NCBI GenBank assembly: GCA_009377645.1
Contig: WHTQ01000022.1
Location: 1-55,422 of the forward strand
Source of the DNA: Micromonosporaceae bacterium
GTDB lineage: Bacteria; Actinomycetota; Actinomycetes; Mycobacteriales; Micromonosporaceae
Direction of reading: 5' to 3'
Length of the DNA stretch: 55,422 nucleotides
Part shown: piece after piece, positions 45,019-52,362 of the stretch
Position numbering within the stretch: the stretch's first letter is position 1
How the letters are laid out: every line of letters starts with the position of its first letter
Position numbers and translations under genes: made by a program
Notes under the pieces: model-generated
What the model saw: only the letters and a program-made list of their open reading frames with translations
What the model was told of the DNA's origin: nothing
The model's database searches: none

Positions 45019-45080
45019 CACCACCTCCGATGCGGGCAACGTGTGGCCATGGTCAGCTCCACGTGGAAGGTGCGGGTCAT
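45018..45080 (-). other. 20-codon upstream open frame coupled to the monooxygenase gene
   Basis: ATG 45080 encodes MTRTFHVELTMATRCPHRRW and its TGA (45020-45018) shares its A with the ATG of the monooxygenase gene. A -10-like TAATCT ends 11 bases before it (45097-45092), so the message would start almost on this frame. It may be a leader peptide; whether it is made is unknown. Confidence 0.35.
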
Positions 45081-45087
45081 AGGAGGA

Positions 45088-45100
45088 CGGTAGATTACCG
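45088..45100. promoter_or_regulatory. Palindrome over the promoter of the monooxygenase gene
   Basis: CGGTAGATTACCG is a five-base inverted repeat around three bases, covering the minus-strand -10 TAATCT. Its position would suit a repressor. Confidence 0.4.
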
Positions 45101-45162
45101 CGTACGCGCCGCGCATCTGTCACGTGACCGGCCGCCGGGGGTTCCGGTGGGCCGGCGTTCCC

Positions 45163-45168
45163 TACTAT
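45163..45168 (+). promoter_or_regulatory. Leaderless -10 element of the formamidase-like gene
   Basis: TACTAT ends six bases before GTG 45175, a typical leaderless distance. It lies inside the extra sequence that would be coding if GTG 45124 were used, which argues for the later start. Confidence 0.5.
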
Positions 45169-45174
45169 GGTGAC

Positions 45175-46335
45175 GTGGCCCGTCGCGACCCGGTACCGGA
45201 TCGGGATGCCGTGCGTGTGCTGGTGGTGGTCGGTCCCGGGGTGGTGGCGGACTTGGCCCTGCTGCGGGAGATCGTCGAGCCGGAGTTCCGGGTACTCGGG
45301 GTGGCCGGGCAGCTGGCGCCGGCCGCTGACCCGGACCGGTTGCGGGAGCTGCTGACCGGCGCCGGCCGGGAGGGGCCGTCGGCGGTGGTGGCGCTGCCCG
45401 GGCCGGAGCCGGCGGCCCGGCGGCTGACCCGGGAGCCGGGGCCGCACGCCGCCCGTACTGTCTGGTATGACCTGGCGCGCACCGGTCCGCTGGCGGTCGC
45501 CCCGGGGAGCGCGCACCTGTCCGGCCGCGGGGTGGCGGGGCTGGTGTGGGCGGTCCGGCACGCCGTGCACCGGGTCCGGCACCCGCCCCGCCGGATCGGC
45601 TACGGCGACGACCCGGACCAGTGGGCCGAGCTGCGGATGCCGGACCGGGCACCCGGGCCGGCGCCGGTGCCGGTGCCGGTGGCGGTGCTGGTGCACGGTG
45701 GCTTCTGGCGCTCGATCTGGGGCGCCGACCTGCTGGACGCGCTCGCGATCGACCTGGCCCGCCGCGGCTTCGCGGCCTGGAACCTGGAGTACCGGCGGCC
45801 AGACCAGCACGGCTGGGCGGCCACCACCGCGGACCTCGCCGGCGGGCTGGCCGCGCTGGCGACCGTGGCCGGGGACGGGGCCCCGCTGGACCTCGACCGG
45901 GTGGCAGTGATCGGGCACTCGGCCGGTGGCCAGCTCGCGCTGCGGGTCGCGGCGGACACCGGGCGGGTGGCGCTGGCGGTCTCGCTGGCCGGGGTGCTGG
46001 ACCTGGTCGAGGCGGAGCGCCGGTGGATCGGCACCGGCGCGGTGGCCGCCGCGCTCGGCGGCACCGCGGCCGAGCTGCCGGAGACCTACCGGGGCGCTGA
46101 CCCGTTGGCCCGGCTGCCGCTGGGCGTGCCGCAGCTGGTGGTGCAGGGCCGCGACGACGACCTGGACCTGATCGACCTCAACCGCCGGTACGCGCGGGCG
46201 GCCCGGGCGGCCGGCGACGAGGTGACGCACCTGGAACAGCCCGGGGACCATTTCGCGGTGATCGACCCGGGCTCGGAGATCTGGCACGCCACCGCTACCG
46301 CGATCACCAGCCGGCTCGTCCCCGATCAGCGGTGA
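45175..46335 (+). CDS. Alpha/beta hydrolase, probable kynurenine formamidase, with a degenerate AroQ-like N-terminal domain
   Basis: 386 residues from GTG 45175. Residues about 145-386 are an alpha/beta hydrolase with HGGFW (174-178), nucleophile Ser249 in GHSAGG, Asp near 327-329 in GRDDD and His359 in DHF. HGGxW marks kynurenine formamidase and close esterases, and kynureninase is in the same block, so cleavage of N-formylkynurenine is the best guess. Residues about 12-135 resemble a type II dehydroquinase fold (VLVVVGPG, VALPGPE, VWYDLAR, GVAGLVWAV) but lack its catalytic His and Asn residues. Such a fusion is unusual. The start is leaderless. Confidence 0.78.
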   Translation: MARRDPVPDRDAVRVLVVVGPGVVADLALLREIVEPEFRVLGVAGQLAPAADPDRLRELLTGAGREGPSAVVALPGPEPAARRLTREPGPHAARTVWYDLARTGPLAVAPGSAHLSGRGVAGLVWAVRHAVHRVRHPPRRIGYGDDPDQWAELRMPDRAPGPAPVPVPVAVLVHGGFWRSIWGADLLDALAIDLARRGFAAWNLEYRRPDQHGWAATTADLAGGLAALATVAGDGAPLDLDRVAVIGHSAGGQLALRVAADTGRVALAVSLAGVLDLVEAERRWIGTGAVAAALGGTAAELPETYRGADPLARLPLGVPQLVVQGRDDDLDLIDLNRRYARAARAAGDEVTHLEQPGDHFAVIDPGSEIWHATATAITSRLVPDQR

Positions 46336-46364
46336 TCGTCGGGTCACGCTGACACGTCTCGCAG

Positions 46365-46724
46365 TCAAGACGTGAACGCCACCAGCTCCCTGAGCCACTC
46401 GGACAGCCGCCCGATCTCGTCGGCCGAGGCCATACCCAGTGGCTGTGGTCGGTGGAACCGCTGGGTAGAGACCGCAGTAATGTCCTCGGTGCGTGCCCAG
46501 CTGGGACGTACCAGCCCGGATTCTGGGGAGTCGATCCGCACGTGGTGGTCCAGGCCACGGTCCCGGGTGGTCAACGGCACCACGATGGCCATACCGATGG
46601 GAAACCGGCAATGGGTGGCGGAGCCTACGACCACGGCGGGACGTACGCCGCCCTCCTCGTGGCCGACCGGGTTACCAAAGTCCACCAGCCACACCTGCCA
46701 CGGTGCGATTCCGAGTCGACTCAC
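46365..46724 (-). CDS. MazF/PemK-type toxin (endoribonuclease family)
   Basis: 119 residues. The PemK/MazF start PWQVWLVDFGNP and EGGVRPAVVVGS are present, followed by VVPLTT. Members cut mRNA at specific short sequences. GTG 46724 overlaps the antitoxin stop by four bases (GTGA), the normal pairing. Together with the upstream gene this is a type II toxin-antitoxin module, inserted between the formamidase-like and regulator genes of the kynurenine block. Confidence 0.88.
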   Translation of the reverse strand: MSRLGIAPWQVWLVDFGNPVGHEEGGVRPAVVVGSATHCRFPIGMAIVVPLTTRDRGLDHHVRIDSPESGLVRPSWARTEDITAVSTQRFHRPQPLGMASADEIGRLSEWLRELVAFTS

Positions 46725-46990
46725 TCGTTGTACTCCGGGTACTCGTCGCGCCCGGGAGGCAGACCGGCACCGGCAGCGGCGTCGGTCAGCGAGGCCTCGG
46801 CCCGGTAACTGGCCCACTCCTGCGGGTCGGACTGCAGCTCCGCGTACCGCACCATGATCTTGTTGACCCGGTGCTCCCTGATGAGCCGCTGCAGTGCCTC
46901 AGCAAGGGGCACGCCAGCGAAGTCGTTCCTTGCGATCTCCGCCAGTTCGTCTCGAAGACTGCCGTCGAGCTGCATCGTCGTGGTGGCCAT
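46721..46990 (-). CDS. Ribbon-helix-helix-type antitoxin (MazE-like)
   Basis: 89 residues. MQLDGSLRDELAEIARNDF suggests a ribbon-helix-helix DNA-binding start, and the acidic C-terminus (GRDEYPEYNE) is the likely toxin-neutralising tail. ATG 46990 is chosen because three evenly spaced ATAGC elements lie directly upstream as a plausible operator. It should repress its own operon. Confidence 0.82.
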   Translation of the reverse strand: MATTTMQLDGSLRDELAEIARNDFAGVPLAEALQRLIREHRVNKIMVRYAELQSDPQEWASYRAEASLTDAAAGAGLPPGRDEYPEYNE

Positions 46991-47018
46991 AGCAACCACC
47001 ATAGCTACTGCTATAGCA
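46989..47018. promoter_or_regulatory. Operator-like repeats upstream of the toxin-antitoxin operon
   Basis: ATAGC occurs at 46989, 47001 and 47013, exactly 12 bases apart, and TGCTATAGCA at 47009-47018 is a perfect palindrome. The spacing of about one DNA turn suits binding of several repressor dimers. The most proximal copy overlaps the start codon. Confidence 0.5.
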
Positions 47019-47189
47019 GATGGCCAATGAAGGGGTACGTCTCGGTGATCGCCCGGGGCGACTCCCGCCGACGGCATCGCTGATCCGCGTGTAGCTCGCC
47101 ACATGAGGCTGGATCGCTGCCATGAGACAAGATCGCTTGCGGGTGGTCGGGCCGGCCGGAGCATGAGGTGGGAGTGAACGACGGTGGTC

Positions 47190-47807
47190 TCAGAACAGCC
47201 GGGGGGTGACCACCGAGATCACCGAGGTCACCTGATCGGTGTCGTTGTAGAGCCGGTGCGGCACGTTCGAGCGCAGGTGCAGGCTGTCCCCGGGGAAGAG
47301 CCGGTGCTCGACCCCCTGCACCTCGTAGAGCAGCTCGCCCTCCACCACGTACGCGAACTCCTCGCCCGGATGCCCGTACGCGTCCTCCCTGCGCCCGCCC
47401 GGCGCGATCTGCACCAGCATCGGCTCCAGCACCAGCTGCCGCCCCCGGTCCGACAGCATCCGGTAGGTCTGCTGGCCGGAGGCGAACTGCCGGGTCACGC
47501 TCTCCCGGCGGGTCAGCGTGAAGTGGACCGGCGGCTCCTCGCCGCCGGCGCCGTCCGGGTCCGGCGGCTGTTCGTTGAAGAACTCGGCCACACTGCGGTC
47601 CAGCGCGGCCGCCACGCTGCCCAGGGCGGTCAGCCCGATCGTCGAGATCCCCCGCTCCACCTGCGACAGGAACCCGATCGAGAGACCGGAGCGGGCGGCC
47701 AGCCCGCGCAGGGTCAGGCCCTGTTCGGTGCGGAACTGCCGCATCCGGGCTCCCACCTGGTCCGGGCCGGGGCTGTCGACCGGGCGTCGGGGCTGTGGGC
47801 TGCGCAC
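47190..47807 (-). CDS. XRE-family regulator with cupin sensor domain
   Basis: 205 residues. Residues 15-72 are a helix-turn-helix (LTLRGLAARSGLSIGFLSQVERG), and residues 120-200 are a cupin (GEEFAYVVEGELLYEVQG, GDSLHLRSNVPHRL). This type often binds a small effector or metal in the cupin. It diverges from the kynureninase gene and shares the 182-base gap 47808-47989, so it is the best candidate regulator of the kynurenine genes. GTG 47807 has GGGAGGT upstream. Confidence 0.88.
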   Translation of the reverse strand: MRSPQPRRPVDSPGPDQVGARMRQFRTEQGLTLRGLAARSGLSIGFLSQVERGISTIGLTALGSVAAALDRSVAEFFNEQPPDPDGAGGEEPPVHFTLTRRESVTRQFASGQQTYRMLSDRGRQLVLEPMLVQIAPGGRREDAYGHPGEEFAYVVEGELLYEVQGVEHRLFPGDSLHLRSNVPHRLYNDTDQVTSVISVVTPRLF

Positions 47808-47989
47808 CGGAGTACCTCCCAGAAAGCCAGCGGCCGGGGCGTCGGTCCGGCCGGGTCAGGTCTGTTCAATGGTACCTAAATCGGTGCGCGGCGGGGATGG
47901 CGGGCAGTGCCGGGCTGACCGGAATAACCTGGTCCTGGGCCAGCCAGCCTGGCTGGGAAGCCAGCCCTTCGACGCAGCGGAGTCGCCCG
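47808..47989. promoter_or_regulatory. Divergent control region of regulator and kynureninase genes
   Basis: The palindrome GGTACC (47871-47876) lies in TTCAATGGTACCTAAATC, the only AT-rich part. A second palindrome, CCAGCC-T-GGCTGG (47944-47956), lies 34 bases before the kynureninase start. Neither could be tied to a known regulator. No convincing -35/-10 pair was seen. Confidence 0.35.
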
Positions 47990-49339
47990 ATGACGGAAAT
48001 GACAGCACCGACGGACACCGGACCGGCCGACACCGGACCGGCCGACACCGGACCGGCCGACACCGGACCGGCCGACACCGGACCGGCCGGCACCAGCGAG
48101 CAGGCGGCCCGGCAGCGGGACGCGGCCGACCCCGGGCACCGGGAGCTGTTCCACATCCCGCCCGCCCCCGGTGGTGCGTACCCGGAGACCGCCTACCTGG
48201 CCGGCAACTCGCTCGGCCTGCAGCCGAGGGCAACCCGCGGTGAGCTGCTGGCCGAACTGGACGCCTGGGCCGGGCAGGCGGTGGCGGCGCACCTGGTCGG
48301 GGACCGGCCCTGGCTGCCGTACCACGAGCCGCTGACCGAGCCGGCGGCCCGGCTGATCGGGGCGCTGCCGGCCGAGACCGTGGTGATGAACTCCCTGACC
48401 GTCAACCTGCACCTGCTGATGGTGTCGTTCTACCGGCCGGCCGGCGACCGCACCCGGATCCTGATCGAGGACCACGCATTCCCGTCCGACAGCTACGCCG
48501 TGCGCAGCCAGGTCCGCTTCCATGGCCTGGACCCGGACCACACCGTGGTCCGGTTGGCGCCCCGCCCGGGGGAGCACACGCTGCGCACTGAGGACATTGT
48601 CGACTACCTGCGCCGGGAGGGTGCCGGCGTGGCGCTGGTGCTGCTCGGCGCCGTCAACTACCTCACCGGCGAGCTGCACGACATCCCGGCGGTCACCGCC
48701 GCCGCCCGGGCCGCCGGCGCGACCGTCGGCTGGGATCTGGCCCACGCCGCCGGGAACGTGCAGTTGCGGATGCACGACTGGGACGCCGACTTCGCCGCCT
48801 GGTGCTCGTACAAGTACCTGAACGCCGGCCCGGGCGCGGCGGCCGGGGTGTTCGTGCACCAGCGGCACCTCGGCGACACCTCGCTGCCCCGGTTCGAGGG
48901 CTGGTGGAGCACCGAGCCGGCGACCCGGTTCGAGATGGCGCCGGTTTCCCGGCCGCCGGCCACCGCCGAGGCGTGGCAGATCTCCAACCCGCCGATCTTG
49001 TCGATGGGGCCGGTCCGGACCTCGCTGGAGATCTTCGACAAGGTCGGTATGGCCGTGCTGCGGGAGCGCAGCCAGCGGCTGACCGGCTACCTGGAGGGGC
49101 TGCTGGACGCGCTGGCTCCGGCGGTGCCGATCGTCACCCCGCGCGACCCGGCCCGGCGCGGCTGCCAGCTCTCGCTGCGGGTGGCCAGCGCGGCCCGGCG
49201 GGCCGACCAGCTGCGGGACTCGTACGGCGTGATCGCCGACGCCCGGGAGCCGGACATCCTGCGGCTGGCCCCGGCGCCGCTGTACGCGAGCTACCACGAC
49301 TGCTGGCGTGCCGCCACCGCGCTCGGTGATCTACGGTAG
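47990..49339 (+). CDS. kynU: Kynureninase
   Basis: 449 residues. The PLP lysine is Lys275 in WCSYKYLNAGPG, and WDLAHAAGNVQL holds the Asp and His of the cofactor site. It cleaves 3-hydroxykynurenine (or kynurenine) to 3-hydroxyanthranilate (or anthranilate) and alanine. Residues 8-34 are five Asp-Thr-Gly-Pro-Ala repeats encoded by a 15-bp tandem repeat, absent from typical family members. Two nearby ATGs are possible: 47990 (with GCGGAG seven bases upstream) and 47999. The next gene is its substrate supplier. Confidence 0.93.
   Translation: MTEMTAPTDTGPADTGPADTGPADTGPADTGPAGTSEQAARQRDAADPGHRELFHIPPAPGGAYPETAYLAGNSLGLQPRATRGELLAELDAWAGQAVAAHLVGDRPWLPYHEPLTEPAARLIGALPAETVVMNSLTVNLHLLMVSFYRPAGDRTRILIEDHAFPSDSYAVRSQVRFHGLDPDHTVVRLAPRPGEHTLRTEDIVDYLRREGAGVALVLLGAVNYLTGELHDIPAVTAAARAAGATVGWDLAHAAGNVQLRMHDWDADFAAWCSYKYLNAGPGAAAGVFVHQRHLGDTSLPRFEGWWSTEPATRFEMAPVSRPPATAEAWQISNPPILSMGPVRTSLEIFDKVGMAVLRERSQRLTGYLEGLLDALAPAVPIVTPRDPARRGCQLSLRVASAARRADQLRDSYGVIADAREPDILRLAPAPLYASYHDCWRAATALGDLR
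48014..48088 (+). repeat. Five-copy 15-bp tandem repeat at the start of kynU
   Basis: GACACCGGACCGGCC is repeated five times exactly and in frame, and a partial sixth follows. It codes for a flexible N-terminal extension. The copies are identical, suggesting recent expansion. Confidence 0.9.
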
Positions 49340-49344
49340 GGATC

Positions 49345-50766
49345 ATGGGCGGGTCGCGGGACGACGAGGTCGCGGTGGTGGGAGCCGGGCTGGCCGGTTG
49401 CCTGCTCGCCTGCTTCCTGGCCCGCCGGGGCCACCGGGTCACCCTGTACGAGCGGCGGGCCGACCCGCGCACCGGCACTGCATCCGGGCGGAGCCGGTCA
49501 AGCGAGCGGAGCGAGTCAGGCGTAGCCCGTCCGGCGAAACAGCGCGGACGGTCGATCAACCTGGCACTCTCCGAACGCGGGCTGGACGCATTGCGCCGGA
49601 TCGGCCTGGCCGAAGCGGTGCTGGCCGACGCGCTGCCGATGCGCGGCCGGATGATCCATCCGGTGGCCGGACCGCTCGACTTCCAGCCGTACAGCGCCGA
49701 CGGGCAGCGCGCGATCAACTCGATCGGCCGAGGTGCGCTCAACAACACCCTGCTGTCGGCCGCGACCGCCGCCGGGGCACAGGTCCACTTCGACCATCGG
49801 CTGGTCGGGGTGGACCCGGCCAGCGGCGAGATGACCTTCGAGGTAGGCGAAGCCGAATCTCGAAGCGACAGGCGGAGCGAGACCGCCGCCGGGGACGAGC
49901 GCAAGGCGACCGCCGCGGTGGTGCTGGGCGCCGATGGCGCCGGCTCGGCGGTCCGCGGCCAGCTGCTGGCCCACGACCTGCTGACCGAGCGGGTCGAGTT
50001 CCTCGACCACGGTTACAAGGAGCTGACGGTCCCGCCGGCCGGCGGGGACTTCGCGCTGGACCCGGGCGCGCTGCACATCTGGCCCCGGGGCACCCTGATG
50101 ATGATCGCACTGCCGAACCCGGACCGTTCGTTCACCTGCACGCTGTTCTGGCCGGCCAGCAGCTTCGCGGCGCTGGACACGCCGGAAGCGATCGCGGAGC
50201 ACTTCGCCACCCACTATCCAGACGTGCCGCCGCTGGCGCCGGACCTGGTCGCCGACTACCAGCACAACCCGGTCGGCCAGCTCGGCACCGTCTACTGTGA
50301 GCCATGGCAGGCGTACGGGCGGGTGGGGCTGGTCGGCGACGCCGCGCACGCGATCGTCCCGTTCTACGGCCAGGGTGCCAACTGCGCGTTCGAGGACGTG
50401 GTCGAGCTGGACCGGTGCCTGGACGACACCGGGGACGACTGGCGGGCGGCGCTGCCCCGGTTCGGGCAGCACCGGCGGGAGCACACCGACGCGATCGCGC
50501 AGCTGGCGCTGGACAACTTCGTGGAGATGCGGGACCGGGTCGCCTCGCCCGTCTACCAGCTCCGGAAGAAGGTCGAGCACGGGTTGGAGCGGGCGCTGCC
50601 GGGCCGCTACGTGTCCCGTTACGAGCTGGTCTCGTTCACCACCACCCCGTACGCGCAGGTACGCCGCCGGGTCCGCCGCCAGCAGTGGCTGCTGGGGGCG
50701 GTCGCCGCCGGCACCGCTCTACTGGCAGCCGGCGCGGTGGCGGTGGCCCGGAGGTGGCGGCGGTGA
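49345..50766 (+). CDS. kmo: Kynurenine 3-monooxygenase
   Basis: 473 residues. Family marks are VAVVGAGLAGCLLACFLARRG, the fingerprint GRSINLALSERGLDALRRIGL, GRGALNN, and GLVGDAAHAIVPFYGQGANCAFEDV. It hydroxylates kynurenine with NADPH and oxygen. A C-terminal membrane-like helix (WLLGAVAAGTALLAAGAVAV) is present. Two low-complexity, Ser/Arg-rich insertions (residues about 47-66 and 168-188) interrupt otherwise conserved segments; they look like in-frame insertions of a short repeat. The stop overlaps the dehydrogenase start as GTGA. Confidence 0.92.
   Translation: MGGSRDDEVAVVGAGLAGCLLACFLARRGHRVTLYERRADPRTGTASGRSRSSERSESGVARPAKQRGRSINLALSERGLDALRRIGLAEAVLADALPMRGRMIHPVAGPLDFQPYSADGQRAINSIGRGALNNTLLSAATAAGAQVHFDHRLVGVDPASGEMTFEVGEAESRSDRRSETAAGDERKATAAVVLGADGAGSAVRGQLLAHDLLTERVEFLDHGYKELTVPPAGGDFALDPGALHIWPRGTLMMIALPNPDRSFTCTLFWPASSFAALDTPEAIAEHFATHYPDVPPLAPDLVADYQHNPVGQLGTVYCEPWQAYGRVGLVGDAAHAIVPFYGQGANCAFEDVVELDRCLDDTGDDWRAALPRFGQHRREHTDAIAQLALDNFVEMRDRVASPVYQLRKKVEHGLERALPGRYVSRYELVSFTTTPYAQVRRRVRRQQWLLGAVAAGTALLAAGAVAVARRWRR
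49490..49530 (+). repeat. Short repeat inserted in kmo, first site
   Basis: AAGCGAGCGGAGCGAGTCAG and flanks encode a Ser/Arg-rich loop between the family's ERRADPR and GRSINLALSERG segments, which are normally near each other. The composition differs from the coding sequence around it. A related element occurs at 49844-49886. Confidence 0.55.
49844..49886 (+). repeat. Short repeat inserted in kmo, second site
   Basis: GAAGCGACAGGCGGAGCGAG shares GCGGAGCGAG with the first site and again codes for Ser/Arg-rich residues (ESRSDRRSE). Both keep the frame. Confidence 0.5.
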
Positions 50767-52280
50767 CCGGCTGGGATCCGTCGCTGGTACGCGGCCAGCC
50801 GGCCGGCCGGCCGGGCCGATTGCGCCACTTCGTCGGTGGATCATTTGTGGACTCACCCGACCGTTCCCCGGGACACTTCCCGGACCGCAGCCCGGTCACC
50901 GGGCAGGTGCTGTTCGAGGTGGCGGAGGCCGGCGAGTCCACGGTGGATGCCGCCGTGGCGGCCGCCCGGGCGGCGCTGCGCGGACCGTGGGGCAGGGCTG
51001 GCGAACAGGAGCGGGCGGCGCTGCTGCGGCGGGTCGCCGACGAGCTGGACCGCCGGTTCGACGACCTGGTCACCGCCGAGGTCGCCGATACCGGCAAGCC
51101 GGTCACCCAGGCGCGCAGCCTGGATGTGCCGCGCGGGGCGGCCAACTTCCGCGCCTTCGCCGACCTGGTGACCGCCACCGGCACCGAGTCGTTCACCACG
51201 GTCACCCCAGCCGGTGGCCGGGCGCTGAACTACGCGGTGCGTAAGCCGGTCGGGGTGGTGGCGGTGGTGGTCCCGTGGAACCTGCCGCTGCTGCTGCTGA
51301 CCTGGAAGGTGGCCCCGGCGCTGGCCTGCGGCAACGCGGTGGTGGTCAAGCCGTCCGAGGAGACCCCGGCCTCGGCCACGGTGGTGGCCGAGGCGATGGC
51401 TGCGGCCGGGGTGCCGGATGGTGTGTTCAACCTGGTGCACGGGTTCGGCCCCGGTTCGGCCGGCGAGGCGCTGACCCGGCACCCGGACGTGGACGCGATC
51501 ACGTTCACCGGGGAGACAGGTACCGGTCGGGCGATCATGCGGGCCGCCGCCGACCACGTGACTGCGGTCTCGTTCGAGCTGGGCGGCAAGAACGCTGGGC
51601 TCGTCTTCGCCGACGCGGACCTCGACGCGGCAGTGGCCGGCTCGGTGCGCTCCAGCTTCACCAACGGCGGCCAGGTCTGCCTGTGCACCGAGCGGCTCTA
51701 CGTACAGCGGCCGGTGTTCGAGGAGTTTGTCGAGCGGCTCACGAAAGCGGCGCAGGAGCTGCGGTTCGGCTGGCCGTCCGACCCGGACCTGACCACGATG
51801 CCGCTGATCTCGGCCGGGCACCGGGAGAAGGTGCTCGGGTGCTACCAGCTGGCGCGGGACGAGGGCGCGACCGTCCACACCGGCGGCGGGGTTCCGGCGT
51901 TCGGGGATGGCCGGGACGGCGGCGCGTACGTCGAGCCGACCGTGCTGACCGGGCTCGGCCCGCGCACCCGTACCAACCAGGAGGAGATCTTCGGCCCGGT
52001 CGTCCACATCGCCCCGTTCGATGAGGAGGAGCAGGCGTACGCGCTGGCCAACGACAGCGCATACGGGCTGGCGGCCACGGTCTGGACCCGGGACGTGGGG
52101 CGGGCGCACCGGGCCGGCCGCGCCCTGGACGCCGGCCTGGTCTGGGTGAACACCTGGTTCCTGCGGGATCTGCGCACCCCGTTCGGTGGTGTGAAAGCCT
52201 CTGGGATCGGGCGCGAGGGCGGGGTGCACTCGCTCGGCTTCTACTCGGAGCTGACCAACGTGTGCGTGGAGCTGGCATGA
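50763..52280 (+). CDS. 2-Aminomuconate 6-semialdehyde dehydrogenase
   Basis: 505 residues of the aldehyde dehydrogenase family. Catalytic Cys306 lies in NGGQVCLCTERLYV, the general-base Glu in FELGGKNAGLVF, and NAD contacts in VVPWNLPLLLL and FTGETGTGR. The AmnC/NbaE-like C-terminal motif PFGGVKASGIGREGGVHSL and the neighbours fix the pathway step: 2-aminomuconate semialdehyde to 2-aminomuconate. GTG 50763 overlaps the kmo stop; GGAGG is eight bases upstream. A large hairpin follows at 52295-52346. Confidence 0.9.
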   Translation: MTGWDPSLVRGQPAGRPGRLRHFVGGSFVDSPDRSPGHFPDRSPVTGQVLFEVAEAGESTVDAAVAAARAALRGPWGRAGEQERAALLRRVADELDRRFDDLVTAEVADTGKPVTQARSLDVPRGAANFRAFADLVTATGTESFTTVTPAGGRALNYAVRKPVGVVAVVVPWNLPLLLLTWKVAPALACGNAVVVKPSEETPASATVVAEAMAAAGVPDGVFNLVHGFGPGSAGEALTRHPDVDAITFTGETGTGRAIMRAAADHVTAVSFELGGKNAGLVFADADLDAAVAGSVRSSFTNGGQVCLCTERLYVQRPVFEEFVERLTKAAQELRFGWPSDPDLTTMPLISAGHREKVLGCYQLARDEGATVHTGGGVPAFGDGRDGGAYVEPTVLTGLGPRTRTNQEEIFGPVVHIAPFDEEEQAYALANDSAYGLAATVWTRDVGRAHRAGRALDAGLVWVNTWFLRDLRTPFGGVKASGIGREGGVHSLGFYSELTNVCVELA

Positions 52281-52294
52281 GCCCCGGTCCCTTT

Positions 52295-52346
52295 GCGATC
52301 TTGGACGTTCGTGGCCCCTATGAGGGCCACGAACGTCCAAGATCGC
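52295..52346. repeat. 23-bp perfect palindromic repeat inside the operon
   Basis: Arms 52295-52317 and 52324-52346 are exact complements around the loop CTATGA (52318-52323). It contains GATCTTGGACGTTCGTGGCC. The sequence is more regular and more AT-containing than neighbouring genes and looks like a dispersed repeat. It may also act as an attenuating hairpin between the dehydrogenase and hydratase genes. Confidence 0.8.
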
Positions 52347-52362
52347 GGGAAGGGAGGGTGCG

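Noticed and set aside
45124-45174. Longer start (GTG 45124) for the formamidase-like gene
   Set aside because: The added residues have no family support and include a -10 element six bases before GTG 45175.
45019-46611. Extension of the monooxygenase frame upstream to make a 1011-codon gene
   Set aside because: The extra part is antisense to the formamidase-like gene, and a clear ribosome site marks 45018.
48014-48088. CRISPR-like array
   Set aside because: The five units are contiguous with no spacers and are translated in frame.
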